The notes under the pieces: generated by a model
Seen by the model: only the letters and a program-made list of their open reading frames with translations
The model's database searches: none
Told to the model about the DNA's origin: nothing
Shown: positions 8,548 to 16,983 of the stretch, in pieces
Layout: each line of letters begins with the position of its first letter
Position numbering within the stretch: position 1 is the stretch's first letter
Translations under genes and position numbers: made by a program
Assembly: GCF_023667495.1 (NCBI RefSeq)
Contig: NZ_JAMOZL010000008.1
Location: 1 to 64,000, forward strand
Reading direction: 5' to 3'
Source: Dyadobacter sp. MSC1_007
GTDB lineage: Bacteria > Bacteroidota > Bacteroidia > Cytophagales > Spirosomataceae
Length of the DNA stretch: 64,000 nt

Positions 8548-11500
8548 ATGAGTGAATTACCCTTTCAAAAAGTAATAAAACGTTTCAGGATGGCAGGCGT
8601 TGCCGCTCTGGCCTGTTGCAGTATGGCCGCTTTCGGGCAGACTATGACCCCAGAGAAGCGTGTCCTGGTATTTTCGAAGACAGCCGGCTTCCGACATTCC
8701 TCTATCCCGGCCGGTAGAACCGCAATCATCAAATTAGGTAAGGATATCGGTTTCGCTGTGGATACTACCGAAAATTCGAGTGTTTTCACGGATAAGAACT
8801 TGCAAAAATACAGCGCAGTCATCTTTCTGAACACAACCGGAAATGTACTGAACGACAAGCAGCAGGACGCATTTGAGCATTACATTCAAGCAGGCGGTGG
8901 TTACGTGGGTATTCACGCGGCAACCGACACGGAATATGATTGGCCCTGGTATAATAAATTGTCTGGCGCCTATTTTGCGAGCCATCCGGGCAATCCCAAT
9001 GTGCAGGAAGGTGAAGCTTATGTTGTGAACGATCAGCATCCTTCTATGGATGGTTTTCCCAAAAAATGGAAAATCAAAGACGAGTTCTATGATTTCAAAA
9101 GCTTCAATCCGAAAGTGACTGTTCTTGTCAAGATTGATGAGAAAACATATAAAGATGGTAAAATGGGCGACGACCACCCCATGTCGTGGTACCATGAATA
9201 TGATGGTGGAAAAGCATTTTACACCAACTTCGGACACGAAGATGCGACTTTTGTGAACCCGGTCTTTGTAAAACACCTCACAGGCGGCCTGAACTACGTA
9301 ATGGCCTCCAAGCTCGATTATTCCAAAGCACGTCCCGAAGAAAACCGTTTTACAAAAAAGGTACTCGCCACCAAATTAGACGAGCCAACAGAGCTGGTTG
9401 TTTTGGACGATCAACGCGTATTGTTTACCGAACGGAAAGGAAAACTTAAACTTTTCAACCCAAAAACCGGGAAAGTAAAAGTTGTTGCCGATGTTCCTGT
9501 TTACATTAAGCAGGAATATGGATTGATGGGGATTAACATTGATCCTAACTTCAAAACGAACAAACTGGTCTATCTCTATTATTCGCCACCGTCGTCGGAA
9601 GCGGATACTGCCCAGCATTTGTCGCGCTTCAAATATGATGATGTAAAAGACACATTGTTGCTAAGTACCGAAGAGGTCCTACTGACCGTGCCTGTAAAAA
9701 GGACAGATTGCTGCCACACGGGCGGTTCAATCGCGTGGGATAGCAAAGGCAATTTGTATTTATCTACCGGTGACGATGTAAATCCATTCCAATCGAATGG
9801 CTACGGCCCTATCGACGAGCGTCCGGGACGCCAGGGATGGGACGGACAGCATTCATCGTCCAACACCAACTCCCTGAGAGGTAAAGTGTTACGCATTAAG
9901 CCGCGTTATGGCGATCGTCGCGCGAATATGCCAGGCGGAACGAACTTGTATGACATTCCGGAAGGCAACCTATTCCCTCCGGGAACCGAAAAAACGCGTC
10001 CGGAGATTTATGTAATGGGTACACGTAACCCTTACCGTATTTCTGTTGACCAGCACACCGGCTTCCTTTACTGGGGTGACGTAGGACCTGACGCTTCTGT
10101 CGATAATCCAAAACGTGGCCCGAGAGGCTATGACGAGGTGAACCAGGCCAGAAAAGCGGGCTATTTTGGTTATCCTTTATTCATTGCCGACAATAAGCCT
10201 TACATCGACTTCAATTTCGCAGACAGTAGCTCGGGCAAGCCATTTGATCCGCTTAAACCGATCAACAATTCGCCGCACAACACCGGTTTACAGGAATTAC
10301 CTCCGGCGCAGCCTGCGTTTATTTATTATCCTTATGCAGATTCGCCGGAGTTCGGGCCGATTGTTGGTAAGGGTGGACGTAATGCGATGGCGGGGCCGGT
10401 TTATTATGCAGCCGACTTCCAGAATAGCAAAAACAAGTTTCCTGAGTATTACAATGGCAAATTCTTTGCCTATGAGTGGATCCGGGACTACATCAATGTG
10501 GTTACTATGAATGAAAAAGGCGATATCACGAACATCGAACGCTTTTTACCAAACATGAAATTCAGTCACCCGATCGATATGCAGTTCGCCAATGATGGCT
10601 CTTTATATACATTGGAATACGGCCCCAACTGGTTCGCTCAGAACGATGAAGCAAGTTTAGCTCAAATTACCTATAATGCAGGTAACCGTGTACCAGTGGC
10701 TGCCGCAAATGCTGTAAATACGGTCGGAGCGGCGCCATTGAAGGTTAATTTTTCTGCAAAAGGCTCAATGGACCACGACGGTGACCCGATTAAGTACGAA
10801 TGGTCGTTTGGAAAAGGGCTTCCTAAAAGCACCTTGGCCAACCCAAGTTTTACTTATGCCAAAGCCGGTGAGTACAGCGCAACGCTGAAAGTGACTGACA
10901 ATATGGGTAATTCCAATACTTCGGAAGTGATCGTAAGAGTAGGCAATGCAGTTCCGAAGGTGGATCTGGCCATCAAGGGCAACAAAACTTTCTATTGGAA
11001 CGACAAGCCTGTTGACTATGAGGTAACTGTTTCGGACAAGGAAGATGGCAGCCTGGCCAACAAGAAAATCCCTGAGGACGAGGTTATGCTTACTATTAAT
11101 TATCTCGAAGGTTTTGATAAAACACAACTCGCGCAAGGCCACCAGGCCAACACTGGATTTGAAACCGGCAAGCGCCTGATCGAGCTCAGCGACTGTAAAG
11201 CCTGCCATTCAGTAGATAAAAAATCGATCGGACCCGCGTATCGTGAAGTTTCAAAGAAATACGCAAACGAGCGTAATTCCCTGAAAACACTGACCGACAA
11301 AGTCCTGAAAGGCGGAAGCGGCGTTTGGGGCGAACAGGCAATGCCTGGTCACCCTCAGCACAAGCCGGAGGAAGTAGAGGAAATGGTTAAATATATCCTC
11401 GCGATTGCCAAAGAGAAAGTGATCGATAAGAAACCGTTGAAAAGCTCTTACGTGACGCAGGCTAAAAAGAAAGACGGTTCGTACATCTTCACTGCCAGCT

Positions 11501-11955
11501 ACACCGATAAGGGTAACGGTGCAATGGGTCCATTAACCGGTTCCAAAACGATTGCATTGCGTCCGGCTACATTGATGGCTAATATGGCCGACAGCTCCCG
11601 GAACACGATCAATTTCAAAGGTGAAAAAGGAACGGAGCTTGTGGTTGGTTTGAAAAACGATGCCTTTATTGTATTCGACGATATCGATCTTACCCAAATC
11701 GCGAACCTGACTATATCCGCAGGAAGCAGAGAAGGACAGAGCGCGGGTGGAACGCTCGAAGTACGGCTCGACAGCCCTTCCGGCGCGAAAATTGGTGAAG
11801 GTAAAGTAGATAAAATGGAGACGCTGAACATTCCCGTAAAAGCTCCAGCCGATAGCAAACCGCACAGGGTATTCTTCGTATTCAAGAATCCGACAGCCGG
11901 TAACAAGCCGCTCTTCTTTGTCGAATCGATCCGGTTTGACAATTCGGTGATGTAA
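8548..11955 (+). CDS. secreted ThuA / PQQ-type sugar dehydrogenase / PKD / cytochrome c fusion
   Basis: A 1135-residue exported protein. Order of parts: signal peptide (about 1-31, ending AAFGQ); ThuA-like domain (about 35-255: RVLVFSKTAGFRHSSIPAG, GYVGIHAATDTEYDW, SWYHEYDGGKAFYTNFGHE); a six-bladed propeller of the glucose/sorbosone dehydrogenase type (about 270-705, with RTDCCHTGGSIAWDSKGNLY and GTRNPYRISVDQ); a PKD domain (about 715-805); a class I cytochrome c with C883-K-A-C886-H887 and an Ala-Met-Pro axial ligand near 930; and a C-terminal beta-sandwich (about 970-1135) resembling CBM6-like modules. The likely role is periplasmic or surface oxidation of a carbohydrate, passing electrons to the attached haem. 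The ThuA domain is of unknown chemistry. Confidence 0.93.
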   Translation: MSELPFQKVIKRFRMAGVAALACCSMAAFGQTMTPEKRVLVFSKTAGFRHSSIPAGRTAIIKLGKDIGFAVDTTENSSVFTDKNLQKYSAVIFLNTTGNVLNDKQQDAFEHYIQAGGGYVGIHAATDTEYDWPWYNKLSGAYFASHPGNPNVQEGEAYVVNDQHPSMDGFPKKWKIKDEFYDFKSFNPKVTVLVKIDEKTYKDGKMGDDHPMSWYHEYDGGKAFYTNFGHEDATFVNPVFVKHLTGGLNYVMASKLDYSKARPEENRFTKKVLATKLDEPTELVVLDDQRVLFTERKGKLKLFNPKTGKVKVVADVPVYIKQEYGLMGINIDPNFKTNKLVYLYYSPPSSEADTAQHLSRFKYDDVKDTLLLSTEEVLLTVPVKRTDCCHTGGSIAWDSKGNLYLSTGDDVNPFQSNGYGPIDERPGRQGWDGQHSSSNTNSLRGKVLRIKPRYGDRRANMPGGTNLYDIPEGNLFPPGTEKTRPEIYVMGTRNPYRISVDQHTGFLYWGDVGPDASVDNPKRGPRGYDEVNQARKAGYFGYPLFIADNKPYIDFNFADSSSGKPFDPLKPINNSPHNTGLQELPPAQPAFIYYPYADSPEFGPIVGKGGRNAMAGPVYYAADFQNSKNKFPEYYNGKFFAYEWIRDYINVVTMNEKGDITNIERFLPNMKFSHPIDMQFANDGSLYTLEYGPNWFAQNDEASLAQITYNAGNRVPVAAANAVNTVGAAPLKVNFSAKGSMDHDGDPIKYEWSFGKGLPKSTLANPSFTYAKAGEYSATLKVTDNMGNSNTSEVIVRVGNAVPKVDLAIKGNKTFYWNDKPVDYEVTVSDKEDGSLANKKIPEDEVMLTINYLEGFDKTQLAQGHQANTGFETGKRLIELSDCKACHSVDKKSIGPAYREVSKKYANERNSLKTLTDKVLKGGSGVWGEQAMPGHPQHKPEEVEEMVKYILAIAKEKVIDKKPLKSSYVTQAKKKDGSYIFTASYTDKGNGAMGPLTGSKTIALRPATLMANMADSSRNTINFKGEKGTELVVGLKNDAFIVFDDIDLTQIANLTISAGSREGQSAGGTLEVRLDSPSGAKIGEGKVDKMETLNIPVKAPADSKPHRVFFVFKNPTAGNKPLFFVESIRFDNSVM

Positions 11956-11978
11956 TTGTTATTTCATTTTCCTGATAT

Positions 11979-12020
11979 AAAAAGGAACGCGGGCCTCAAA
12001 TGGGGCCCGCGTTCCTTTTT
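11979..12020. terminator. strong bidirectional terminator
   Basis: A 17-bp perfect stem, AAAAAGGAACGCGGGCC (11979-11995) with its complement (12004-12020), an 8-nt loop and A/T tails on both sides. It ends transcription of the fusion gene (+) and of the S74 gene (-), which converge here. Confidence 0.9.
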
Positions 12021-12041
12021 ACAAGACTCGATTTAATACTT

Positions 12042-13508
12042 CTATTTGTTAACCATCATTTTTTTCACACCATTACTTTTGCCATCAGTAACCAGGTCGT
12101 ACAAGAACACGCCGCTGTGAAACTGGCTTGCCGATATTTTCAATTCTCCTTCCCCACGCTCCTTGACCGGATAAGAACCCGCTTTCACACCGTCCACCGA
12201 ATACACTTCGATTACTGCGTCTTTCACAGATTGCGGAACAAAAAATTTGATCACCGTATTTTCCGAAAAGCCGTTAGGGATATTTTGTTCAAGTACGACG
12301 CCGTTTGCATTTGGTTCGGCATGTCTGCTGGCCAGGTTACCAGTCAATGGCCTGGTCGTACCCGCCGCTATGATGCGTTCCAATTGTTCCAACCGTTTTG
12401 ACAGCACCGCTACCTGTGCATTCACCTCCTGAATCTTCGCTTCCTTCTCCTCTATCACCGCCTGCTGCTCTTTCACCGAGTTGATCAGAATATAGGTCAC
12501 CGCATTCGCATCATAATCCAGATATTTCGTTTTGTTGCCCAGCGAGTCCTGATGAGTGAATGTACCAATAGTGTAAGGGGCGATCTTCTGCATTTCCTGT
12601 GCGATGATGCCTACGAATTGCTGCTCACCTGTTTCAATACCTGCTTGGCCATTGTACTGGAACCATACTGGTTTGATTTGTTTCAGAAGAGCGAGGCCGT
12701 CTGTGAAGTCGGAAATGTTCTTTTTGAGGCGGCTGTCGGAGGCGACGGTCCAAACGGAAGAGCCGGCCTTGGCTGCCGCGTTGGTGCTGAGGTGTAGCTG
12801 GAAAGCCGGGGCGGACATGCCAATACCCACCTTGGCATTGCTGCCGAGTACTAGACTATTGTTCGCTGTAACCAGCGCATTCGCCCCTATCGCTGTGGAG
12901 TTGATCAGTGAAGCACTCCCGCCGCTATTATACCCTAAGCATGTGTTATTACTTCCATCGGAATTGAAGATACCTGCCTTGTAACCAAAGAAGGAGTTGT
13001 TATCCCCCGTAGTGTGGTATCCTGACTGATTTCCAAGAAAAGCATTGCCAGAACAACTACCTGCCTTATCCCCGCTCTCGTGCCCAACCATTACGTTATT
13101 GTCGCCATCTTGTAACAATGAGCCTGCCTGACCTATAAATGTATTTTTATTTCCTGTCAAATTGCCTGACCCCGCGGAAAAACCGAGAAATGTATTGTTA
13201 TTCCCATTATTAAAATAGCCGGCAAGACTTCCCATAAACACATTTCGGGAACCTGTCGTGTTATAGAAATATCCGGCATTGTGACCCATAAATACGTTGT
13301 GCTCTCCAGTCGTATTGTTAGCTCCTACATTTTGCCCGACGAATGTATTGAAAGGGCCTGTGTTCACCTTGCCCGCGTCCACTCCGAAAAAAGAATGGGC
13401 GCCTCCCTGCGTCCCCGCCCCTTGCCCATAATGCGTCTGCGCGTTCACCTGTGTCAAAGCACATGCTCCCACCAGCAATGCACCCGTCATTTTGTACCAT
13501 TTCTTCAT
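12042..13508 (-). CDS. secreted head-repeat protein with S74 self-cleaving chaperone and T9SS sorting tail (short paralogue)
   Basis: A 488-residue protein. A signal peptide (about 1-23, ending VNAQ) is followed by about nine head repeats of roughly 21 residues with the core NxFxGxxAG. Next comes a peptidase S74 intramolecular chaperone, with the hallmark SDSRLKKN (S257, D258) and a region QFVGIIAQEMQKIAP. A coiled coil (VKEQQAVIEEKEAKIQE, about 350-385) and a C-terminal type IX sorting domain ending in LVTDGKSNGVKKMMVNK close it. S74 domains help trimerise fibres and then cut themselves off in phage tail spikes and related proteins. Here the sorting domain lies C-terminal to the cut, so cleavage order relative to secretion is open. 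Confidence 0.88.
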   Translation of the reverse strand: MKKWYKMTGALLVGACALTQVNAQTHYGQGAGTQGGAHSFFGVDAGKVNTGPFNTFVGQNVGANNTTGEHNVFMGHNAGYFYNTTGSRNVFMGSLAGYFNNGNNNTFLGFSAGSGNLTGNKNTFIGQAGSLLQDGDNNVMVGHESGDKAGSCSGNAFLGNQSGYHTTGDNNSFFGYKAGIFNSDGSNNTCLGYNSGGSASLINSTAIGANALVTANNSLVLGSNAKVGIGMSAPAFQLHLSTNAAAKAGSSVWTVASDSRLKKNISDFTDGLALLKQIKPVWFQYNGQAGIETGEQQFVGIIAQEMQKIAPYTIGTFTHQDSLGNKTKYLDYDANAVTYILINSVKEQQAVIEEKEAKIQEVNAQVAVLSKRLEQLERIIAAGTTRPLTGNLASRHAEPNANGVVLEQNIPNGFSENTVIKFFVPQSVKDAVIEVYSVDGVKAGSYPVKERGEGELKISASQFHSGVFLYDLVTDGKSNGVKKMMVNK

Positions 13509-13678
13509 GTTTTTAAATTATTTGTGATTGAGGATTTACCCCGTTTATTTGTAACAGGTACAAATTTGAGGTGAGCGGCAGAAGCAATTCCAAAACGATT
13601 ACTGATCGGTGTACACAGGATTATTAAGCGGCAATGACTCCTTTGATTATGATAAATGCGATGTAAAGGTACTTTAAC

Positions 13679-13706
13679 AAAAAAGGGCTTCGTCGTCGAA
13701 ACCCTT
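13679..13706 (-). terminator. intrinsic terminator of the long S74 gene
   Basis: On the minus strand AAGGG-T-TTCG-ACGA-CGAA-G-CCCTT forms an interrupted 9-bp stem, followed by a run of T residues (plus-strand A run at 13679-13684). It lies just downstream of the stop codon at 13729 and upstream of the short paralogue. Confidence 0.65.
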
Positions 13707-13728
13707 GCTCAATTATCCTATACAAATA

Positions 13729-15705
13729 TTACTTCACCAACATCTTCTTTACCCCCACACTCTTACCATCCGTAACCAGGTCATAAACATGCAACCCACT
13801 TTTATATTCATCAGCTGAAATAACCAGTTCTCCTGCGCCTCTCTCAGATATTGGGTAGGAATTGACCTTGATTCCATCAACGGTGTAAATGTGAATCTCT
13901 GCTTTCTTGACAGATTGAGGAATGAAATATTTAATGGAAGTCTTATTTGAAAAACCGTTGGGTGCATTTTGTTCCAGAACTACGCGATTGGACTGCTCGC
14001 CAACTTTATCTAAGGTTCCAGACGTACCAGTCATCAACTTTTCAAGTCTTTCCAAACGATTTTCCAACTCCTGAATCTTCGCTTCCTTCTCCTCTATCAC
14101 CGCCTGCTGCTCCTTCACTGAGTTAATCAGAATGTAGGTAACCGCATTCGCATCATAATCCAGATATTCCGTTTTGTTGCCCAGCGAATCCTGATAAGCA
14201 AACGTGCCTACTGTGTAAGGGGCGATCTTCTGCATTTCCTGCGCGATGATGCCTACGAATTTTTTGTCTCCAGTTTCGATGCCTGCCTGACCATTGTATT
14301 GAAACCAGACGGGTTTGATCTGTTTCAAAAGGTCGAGGCCGTCATTAAAGGTGGTAATGTTCTTTTTGAGGCGGCTGTCGGACATGATCATCCAACTTGA
14401 AGAGCCCGCCTTCGCAGCTGTTCCGGTGCTCATTTGCAGTTGATAAACGGGCGCCGATACGCCAATACCTACATTGGCATTATTACCCAATACAACGCTG
14501 TTGCTCGCAGTCACCTTAGCCGATGCACCGATGGCGCTGGCATTAACAATGTCCGCTTTGCCTCCTGAACCATACCCCAGATACGTATTCTTTTCACCCG
14601 TGGTATTGTCATACCCTGCTCCATGCCCAAGGAAGGTGTTCAGGCTACCACTTTTATTCAAAAATCCTGCTTTATTACCCAGGAACGCATTTCCTGTGCC
14701 GCTTACACTATTGTATCCGGAAGCCGTACCAAAAAATGTATTCAGGCTCCCGGTGGTATTCGAGTAACCGGATTCCTTTCCGATAAAATTGTTATCGCTT
14801 CCCTGGTTATTAAATCCGGCATCTGTCCCTATCAAAACACCGTTACTTCCTTTATTATATGTACCTGTTCGGTATCCGAAAAACGTATTGTAGCTCCCTT
14901 TGCTTTCCCAACCGGCAGAAACTCCAATATAGGAATTGGCGCTTCCTTCTGCGCTCCCACCAGCACTGGCGCCAATAAAAGTACTCTGATCTACATTAGC
15001 GAAGCTTTCACCGGCTTGGTACCCAATGAAAGTGTTGAAAACCCCATTTGCGTTGAGCCCTGATTTAGTTCCGACATAAGTGTTTGCACTACCAAACGCG
15101 TTAGCATGCCCTGCCTTCCATCCGACAAACACATTATCGCTTGTTTGGTTGTTATAACCGGCCTCAACCCCGAGAAAAACATTACGATGGTTTTTGCTTT
15201 GATAGCCCGCCTTAGCACCCAAAAAAACATTGTCGCTGCCATCCTTATTAAAGTTGCCTGTTCTGTAACCAAAAAAAACATTATTTGAACCACTGCTTTC
15301 CATACCAGCCTGATGACCAAAATAGGAATTCTGGTCCCCTACCGACAACATTCCGGACCTGTTTCCCAACATCGTATTTGCACTAAAATCACCATTTGCT
15401 TTACCGGCCTCAAAGCCGATCAAAGTATTGGATCCCCCGGTATTGTTGAGTATGCCAGCCGAATGTCCGAGAAATGTATTGTATTGTCCACCAATAGAGT
15501 TCTTTCCGGCAAAATGTCCTATATATGTGTTAAATGCGCCGACCTTCCCATTGGTCCCATTCATTTTACCGGCATCGGTACCGAAGAATGCATGCTCGGG
15601 ACCGGCTGTCCCGGCGCCAGCCCCGTAATGTGTTTGCGCTTCTGCCTCCTGGCTCAATGCGCTAACTAATGCGACAGCAAAAGCTAATTTGAAAAATTGT
15701 TCCAT
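13729..15705 (-). CDS. secreted head-repeat protein with S74 self-cleaving chaperone and T9SS sorting tail (long paralogue)
   Basis: A 658-residue paralogue of the gene at 12042. The start is the ATG at 15705 (MEQFFKLAFAVALVSALSQE), whose signal peptide is plain; an open frame extends upstream but lacks family character. About 20 head repeats of roughly 21-22 residues (NTFLGxxAG-like) precede an S74 domain with SDSRLKKN (S442, D443), a coiled coil (about 535-575) and a type IX sorting tail ending in KSVGVKKMLVK. The chaperone and coiled-coil coding stretches are nearly identical at base level to those of the neighbour, while the repeat arrays differ in number. The predicted product is a trimeric surface fibre or adhesin; this is inferred from repeat type and chaperone. 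Confidence 0.88.
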   Translation of the reverse strand: MEQFFKLAFAVALVSALSQEAEAQTHYGAGAGTAGPEHAFFGTDAGKMNGTNGKVGAFNTYIGHFAGKNSIGGQYNTFLGHSAGILNNTGGSNTLIGFEAGKANGDFSANTMLGNRSGMLSVGDQNSYFGHQAGMESSGSNNVFFGYRTGNFNKDGSDNVFLGAKAGYQSKNHRNVFLGVEAGYNNQTSDNVFVGWKAGHANAFGSANTYVGTKSGLNANGVFNTFIGYQAGESFANVDQSTFIGASAGGSAEGSANSYIGVSAGWESKGSYNTFFGYRTGTYNKGSNGVLIGTDAGFNNQGSDNNFIGKESGYSNTTGSLNTFFGTASGYNSVSGTGNAFLGNKAGFLNKSGSLNTFLGHGAGYDNTTGEKNTYLGYGSGGKADIVNASAIGASAKVTASNSVVLGNNANVGIGVSAPVYQLQMSTGTAAKAGSSSWMIMSDSRLKKNITTFNDGLDLLKQIKPVWFQYNGQAGIETGDKKFVGIIAQEMQKIAPYTVGTFAYQDSLGNKTEYLDYDANAVTYILINSVKEQQAVIEEKEAKIQELENRLERLEKLMTGTSGTLDKVGEQSNRVVLEQNAPNGFSNKTSIKYFIPQSVKKAEIHIYTVDGIKVNSYPISERGAGELVISADEYKSGLHVYDLVTDGKSVGVKKMLVK

Positions 15706-15962
15706 ATGCTCGTTATTTGATGTGAAAGATTCGTCATTACTTCTCTTGAAATACACCTCAATTTGAAGTCTTCCGAACAACAAACAACCGCCAAATACCC
15801 CACAGGGCACGATGAATTAGCCAAAGGAAGCCAATCCGAAGTACTTGCTAACCATACAAATTCAACTCAAAGTTTTTCTAGATTACGGGATGATGTGGCG
15901 GAACACACAAAGTGCGAATGCCTGCAAATAAGTCGACAAAACAAGCGAACTAAGAGGAAGAC

Positions 15963-16766
15963 TTATTTAGCAAAACCTTCAATTCCCAACCCAAATAATG
16001 CAAAGTCATACTTCACGGGGTCATGAGGATCGAGCAAGCGCAGGGAAGCGGTGAGTTCGGTGGCGGTTTGCCAATTGGTGACCGGGCGCTTGATGAGGCC
16101 CAGAAGGCGTGCCACGCGGTCGACATGGACATCGCAGGGACAGACGAGCTGGGAAGGGCGTATGGTGTTCCAGATTCCGAAGTCGACTCCGTTGGTGTCT
16201 TTACGTACCATCCAGCGCAAAAACATATTCAGGCGCTTGCAAGACGACTTGCGTACGGGCGTAGCAATGTGCTTGCGTGTGCGGGCAGGGAAGTTTTCGG
16301 AATTCGAAAACAGGTCGTGGAAACCAATGAGGCCTTTTTCAATGGTCACATCGTCGGCGCGCATATGACTGCTGAATGCGAATTCGAGCGATTCGTGTTG
16401 TTTGTAATATTCCTGAAAGAAATGGAGAAAGTAAAGGGTGTCAGTAGCGTTGAAAGTGCGGTGCTTGAATGTCAGGAAAGGTTTCAAATCGTTTTCCTGA
16501 TGATTCAGAATAAAGTCATAAGGTGCATTGTCCATTAATGCCGACAATTCCAGGCATTTATTGATGATCGTTTTACGCTGGCCCCAGGCCAAAACCGACG
16601 CCCAGAAACCCATAATTTCGATATCCTGCTTAATGGAAAACCGGTGCGGGATACTGATCGGGTCGAATGGAATGAAATCAGGCTTATTGTACTGCGCGAC
16701 CTTTTCTTCCAGAAGCTCTGTGACGTAGGACGGCGGATAGGCAGTTTCGAATTCAGTGCTTGGCAT
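15963..16766 (-). CDS. TIGR02757 family protein
   Basis: A 267-residue cytoplasmic protein. It matches the TIGR02757 (DUF2400) family: an N-terminal IPHRFSIKQDIEIMGFWASVLAWGQR-type segment (IPHRFSIKQD at about 38), KNLNMFLRWMVRKD-like text (RLNMFLRWMVRKDTNGVDFG) and a C-terminal DVHVDRVARLLGL with DPHDPVKYDFALFGLGI. Conserved His and Asp residues in the last part resemble the helix-hairpin-helix glycosylase style DNA-binding fold, but the biochemical role is unknown. The ATG at 16766 fits the family better than the upstream Met at 16796. It overlaps the stop of the small gene upstream by 14 bp, suggesting translational coupling. Confidence 0.85.
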   Translation of the reverse strand: MPSTEFETAYPPSYVTELLEEKVAQYNKPDFIPFDPISIPHRFSIKQDIEIMGFWASVLAWGQRKTIINKCLELSALMDNAPYDFILNHQENDLKPFLTFKHRTFNATDTLYFLHFFQEYYKQHESLEFAFSSHMRADDVTIEKGLIGFHDLFSNSENFPARTRKHIATPVRKSSCKRLNMFLRWMVRKDTNGVDFGIWNTIRPSQLVCPCDVHVDRVARLLGLIKRPVTNWQTATELTASLRLLDPHDPVKYDFALFGLGIEGFAK

Positions 16767-16965
16767 GGCTACCTCCAAACAGGTAGGCCAGCACACGCGA
16801 AATACCTGAGAAAAACATCACAATCCCCGAAAAAAGAAAGGTAAATATGGCTATAAAGGGGTAGAGCAATGTGAACATGATACTCCACATTTTATATCCG
16901 GGCGTGTTTTTAAGTGCTTCCCGCTCTTCTTCTCTTTTGGAACGAAATTCCGGTGAGTGTTTCAT
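16753..16965 (-). CDS. small membrane protein of unknown function
   Basis: A 70-residue protein with a charged N-terminus (MKHSPEFRSKREEERE) and one or two hydrophobic segments (about 27-62). I do not recognise a family. The 14-bp overlap with the TIGR02757 gene and the 18-bp gap to the LysM gene make it a real member of this operon and not a shadow. Confidence 0.6.
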   Translation of the reverse strand: MKHSPEFRSKREEEREALKNTPGYKMWSIMFTLLYPFIAIFTFLFSGIVMFFSGISRVLAYLFGGSHAKH

Positions 16966-16983
16966 AATATCAATGATTCGGGG

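Noticed and set aside
12000..12401. A 133-residue plus-strand frame across the terminator
   Set aside because: Antisense shadow of the S74 protein with a low-complexity sequence and a start inside the terminator stem.
12042..15705. A CRISPR array, because of the regular 63-66 bp spaced repeats
   Set aside because: The repeats are imperfect, in frame, and code for NxFxGxxAG head repeats; there are no cas genes.
15706..15962. Small gene or tRNA in the gap between the S74 gene and TIGR02757
   Set aside because: No cloverleaf, start/stop pattern or conserved motif could be seen.
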